In this document: positions 12,390 through 12,641 of the stretch, piece by piece
How the letters are laid out: each line of letters begins with the position of its first letter
Numbering within the stretch: the first letter of the stretch is position 1
Assembly (NCBI GenBank): GCA_035639875.1
Contig: DASQXE010000047.1
Location: 1 to 12,641, forward strand
Source: JAIBJP01 sp035639875
GTDB lineage: Bacteria > Actinomycetota > Thermoleophilia > Gaiellales > Gaiellaceae
Direction: 5' to 3'
Length of the DNA stretch: 12,641 bases
Notes under the pieces: generated by a model
What the model saw: the letters and a program-made list of their open reading frames with translations, nothing else
What the model was told of the DNA's origin: nothing
Databases searched by the model: none
Program-made: the position numbers and the translations under genes

Positions 12390-12641
12390 CTAGCCCGCGT
12401 AGAGCTGTGGAGGCTGAGGCTGTGCGTACACGTCGGGGTTCCCGGGCATCCCCGCGGGCACGAACGTGAGACCGGGGAAGCTCGAGCTCGTGCTCTGGCC
12501 AAGCTTTACCGTCGATCCGTCAAGCGGCCCGTCGAACTGGGAGGTCGTGTCGAGATCGACCGCGTTCGTCGCGTAGAGAGCTCCCTGTGAGTACGCGCTG
12601 ACTAGCTGGATGCTGTCGCCGCCGTTCACTTGGCTCTGCGG
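12390..12641 (-). CDS. C-terminal end of an unknown protein upstream of pilD (partial)
   Basis: The frame is open through the right edge, so the gene is truncated; an in-frame GTG at 12629 is likely internal. The last ~83 residues are visible, rich in Ser, Gly, Gln and Pro, with a beta-strand-like stretch (VNGGDSIQLVSAYSQGALYATNAVDLDT) and an end pattern GMPGNPDVYAQPQPPQLYAG. There is no membrane segment in the visible part. It lies 37 bp upstream of pilD on the same strand, so it probably belongs to the pilus locus and could be the outer part of a large pilin-like or PilX-like protein. That is inferred from context only; I do not recognise the fold. Confidence 0.6.
   Translation of the reverse strand, partial: PQSQVNGGDSIQLVSAYSQGALYATNAVDLDTTSQFDGPLDGSTVKLGQSTSSSFPGLTFVPAGMPGNPDVYAQPQPPQLYAG

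Overview
This GC-rich window is almost entirely a type IV pilus (T4P) locus. I recognise prepilin peptidase PilD, extension ATPase PilB, retraction ATPase PilT, the inner-membrane alignment proteins PilM, PilN, PilO and a PilP/GspC-like protein, platform protein PilC, a major pilin and a larger minor pilin. High GC, frequent GTG starts, the PilMNO-type actinobacterial flavour of the proteins and a PRC-barrel membrane protein next door suggest an actinobacterium, perhaps class Thermoleophilia. That assignment is an inference from protein style, not a marker gene. No rRNA, tRNA, CRISPR array, insertion sequence or integrase is visible.

Layout. Left edge: the 3' end of a plus-strand PRC-barrel protein with two membrane segments (2-487). 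It converges with, and overlaps by 29 bp, a minus-strand polytopic membrane protein (1427-459). That gene sits 6 bp downstream of pilC (2642-1434) and its ribosome site includes the pilC stop codon. A minor pilin runs the other way (2701-3498). Then comes a tight minus-strand operon pilT-pilM-pilN-pilO-pilP-like (7843-3542), with junctions ranging from 18-bp gaps to 4-bp overlaps. Divergent from pilT is a plus-strand block: major pilin (7996-8382), a strong hairpin, a membrane-anchored thioredoxin-fold protein without a CXXC site (8471-9358) and a small unknown protein (9370-9636). A palindrome-rich spacer separates this block from minus-strand pilB (11541-9727) and pilD (12352-11591). A partial unknown gene (12641-12390) leaves the right edge.

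How it works together. PilD would cleave and N-methylate both prepilins at the G|F site before Glu+5. PilB and PilT would drive PilC to add or remove pilin subunits. PilM would dock on the N-terminus of PilN, with PilO and the PilP-like protein forming the extracytoplasmic collar. No secretin (PilQ) is present here, which fits a single-membrane cell but leaves the role of the PilP-like protein open.

Points worth a second look: PilM lacks the Asp in both nucleotide-phosphate loops; PilN has a second conserved-looking motif and a basic linker ahead of its PilM-binding motif; the minor pilin carries a module resembling ones seen in phage structural proteins; the pilC start lies 20 nt from its Shine-Dalgarno with a hairpin between them; and the Cys-less thioredoxin-fold protein lies directly behind the major pilin gene.
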